A stretch of DNA of 6,010 bases. Source: Bdellovibrio sp. Its GTDB lineage: Bacteria > Bdellovibrionota > Bdellovibrionia > Bdellovibrionales > Bdellovibrionaceae. This document shows positions 5,560 through 6,010 of the stretch, one piece after another; position 1 is the first letter of the stretch; each line of letters begins with the position of its first letter. The translations under genes and the position numbers were made by a program. The stretch spans positions 1-6,010 of the forward strand of contig JAGIAF010000209.1 of the NCBI GenBank assembly GCA_017745015.1. Direction: 5' to 3'. The notes below the pieces were generated by a model that did not search any database, was not told the origin of the DNA, and saw only the letters and a program-made list of their open reading frames with translations.

Positions 5560-6010
5560 TTAATGAAAAGGGTCGCGGTCTTTATCGCGACTTTTTACTT
5601 CGTTCTCATAATAACGATATTCCATTTCATCGTAAGATTCCGGCAGCAACGACTGCATATCTTTGGTTAACTCTTTACGAGCTTTGCGAATCGCATAACC
5701 TAATCCAATCATGCTAAATCCGCTGAACAGTAAGTCGACGGCGACAAAGGTTCCAATCGTCCAAAAGGCGGAGACGGGGAAGGTATAGAGAATATATCCC
5801 CCCAGCAGAATCGCCAATGCGCCATTCACTGCGTAATAACCCCAGCCCGTAGAGCGCTCCACAAAAGAGCCGATGAGTTTGGCGATACCTGATGCGAGTA
5901 AAAGAAAACCGACGACGAGTGTAAGACCTAGTGTGTTTGCCAGTGGATTTCTAAAAATCAATATCGAACAGACCAGCGCTAAGGCACCAAGCCCCACATG
6001 GGGCCACATC
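5560..6010 (-). CDS. HdeD/DUF308-family membrane protein (5' end outside window)
   Basis: About 149 residues of a small inner-membrane protein are visible, ending at TAA 5562-5560. Four hydrophobic helices can be seen: VGLGALALVCSILIF, LGLTLVVGFLLLASGIAKLIG, YYAVNGALAILLGGYILY and FWTIGTFVAVDLLFSGFSMIG. This helix-pair pattern with (S/F)G turns is typical of HdeD-like proteins, which have three such pairs in about 190 residues. The visible pairs align best with the second and third pairs of E. coli HdeD as I remember it. The first pair is therefore probably beyond the edge, and the ATG at 6009-6007 is probably internal; no SD can be seen. E. coli HdeD is tied to acid resistance at high cell density; the role here is unknown. 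The tail is highly charged (KSRDKDRDPFH), and part of it is encoded by a terminator hairpin for the convergent operon. Confidence 0.82.
   Translation of the reverse strand, partial: MWPHVGLGALALVCSILIFRNPLANTLGLTLVVGFLLLASGIAKLIGSFVERSTGWGYYAVNGALAILLGGYILYTFPVSAFWTIGTFVAVDLLFSGFSMIGLGYAIRKARKELTKDMQSLLPESYDEMEYRYYENEVKSRDKDRDPFH
5565..5596 (+). terminator. Rho-independent terminator of the plus-strand operon, inside the convergent gene
   Basis: GTCGCG (5572-5577) and CGCGAC (5586-5591) form a perfect GC-rich stem with an 8-nt loop. It is followed directly by TTTTT (5592-5596) and preceded by AAAA (5566-5569) that can pair with the U-run. This is textbook intrinsic terminator form for plus-strand transcription from the TerC-family gene, 41 nt past its stop. 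It lies wholly inside the last codons of the convergent HdeD-family gene, where it encodes the tail RDKDRD. On the minus strand the hairpin is followed by CCTTTTC, a poorer signal. Confidence 0.75.

Overview
The window looks like chromosomal DNA of a Gram-negative bacterium with moderate GC and many cell-envelope genes. It holds a Sec-type signal peptide on the first (partial) protein, a lipoprotein with a good lipobox, and a small beta-barrel protein ending in Phe. The style (Ser-rich low-complexity stretches, many small outer-membrane proteins, GTG/TTG starts) fits a Bdellovibrio-like predator (Bdellovibrionota). That assignment is an inference from style only. No phage, IS, CRISPR or integrase signal is present.

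Layout. (1) Bases 1-232, minus: 5' part of an exported, probably outer-membrane protein. (2) Bases 239-292: compact control region with a sigma70-like promoter and a 12-bp inverted repeat that contains the Shine-Dalgarno (SD) of gene 1. (3) Bases 300-2597, minus: UvrD/PcrA DNA helicase with all SF1A motifs and a C-terminal Tudor-like domain. (4) Bases 2598-2784: divergent intergenic region with a GC-rich REP-like palindrome, an AT-rich dyad and weak promoters. (5) Bases 2785-4131, plus: predicted lipoprotein metallopeptidase (HEHFH plus NEGLAD). (6) Bases 4131-4733, plus: small outer-membrane beta-barrel, overlapping its neighbour by one base. (7) Bases 4767-5531, plus: TerC-family membrane protein with a TTG start and a hairpin over its SD. 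(8) Bases 5518-5596: two terminator hairpins, one of them inside the end of the next gene. (9) Bases 5560-6010, minus: HdeD/DUF308-family membrane protein, cut by the window edge.

How the genes may work together. The three plus-strand genes have the spacing of one operon: a surface or periplasmic zinc-protease-like lipoprotein, a barrel that could sit with it in the outer membrane, and a TerC-type protein. TerC proteins are linked to Mn2+ export and, in Bacillus, to metal loading of secreted enzymes. An envelope metalloenzyme module is therefore a reasonable but unproven reading. The helicase is a housekeeping repair gene transcribed away from this operon. The most notable non-coding signals are two places where an SD is built into a hairpin (upstream of gene 1 and upstream of TerC), and the terminator embedded in the HdeD-family coding end.
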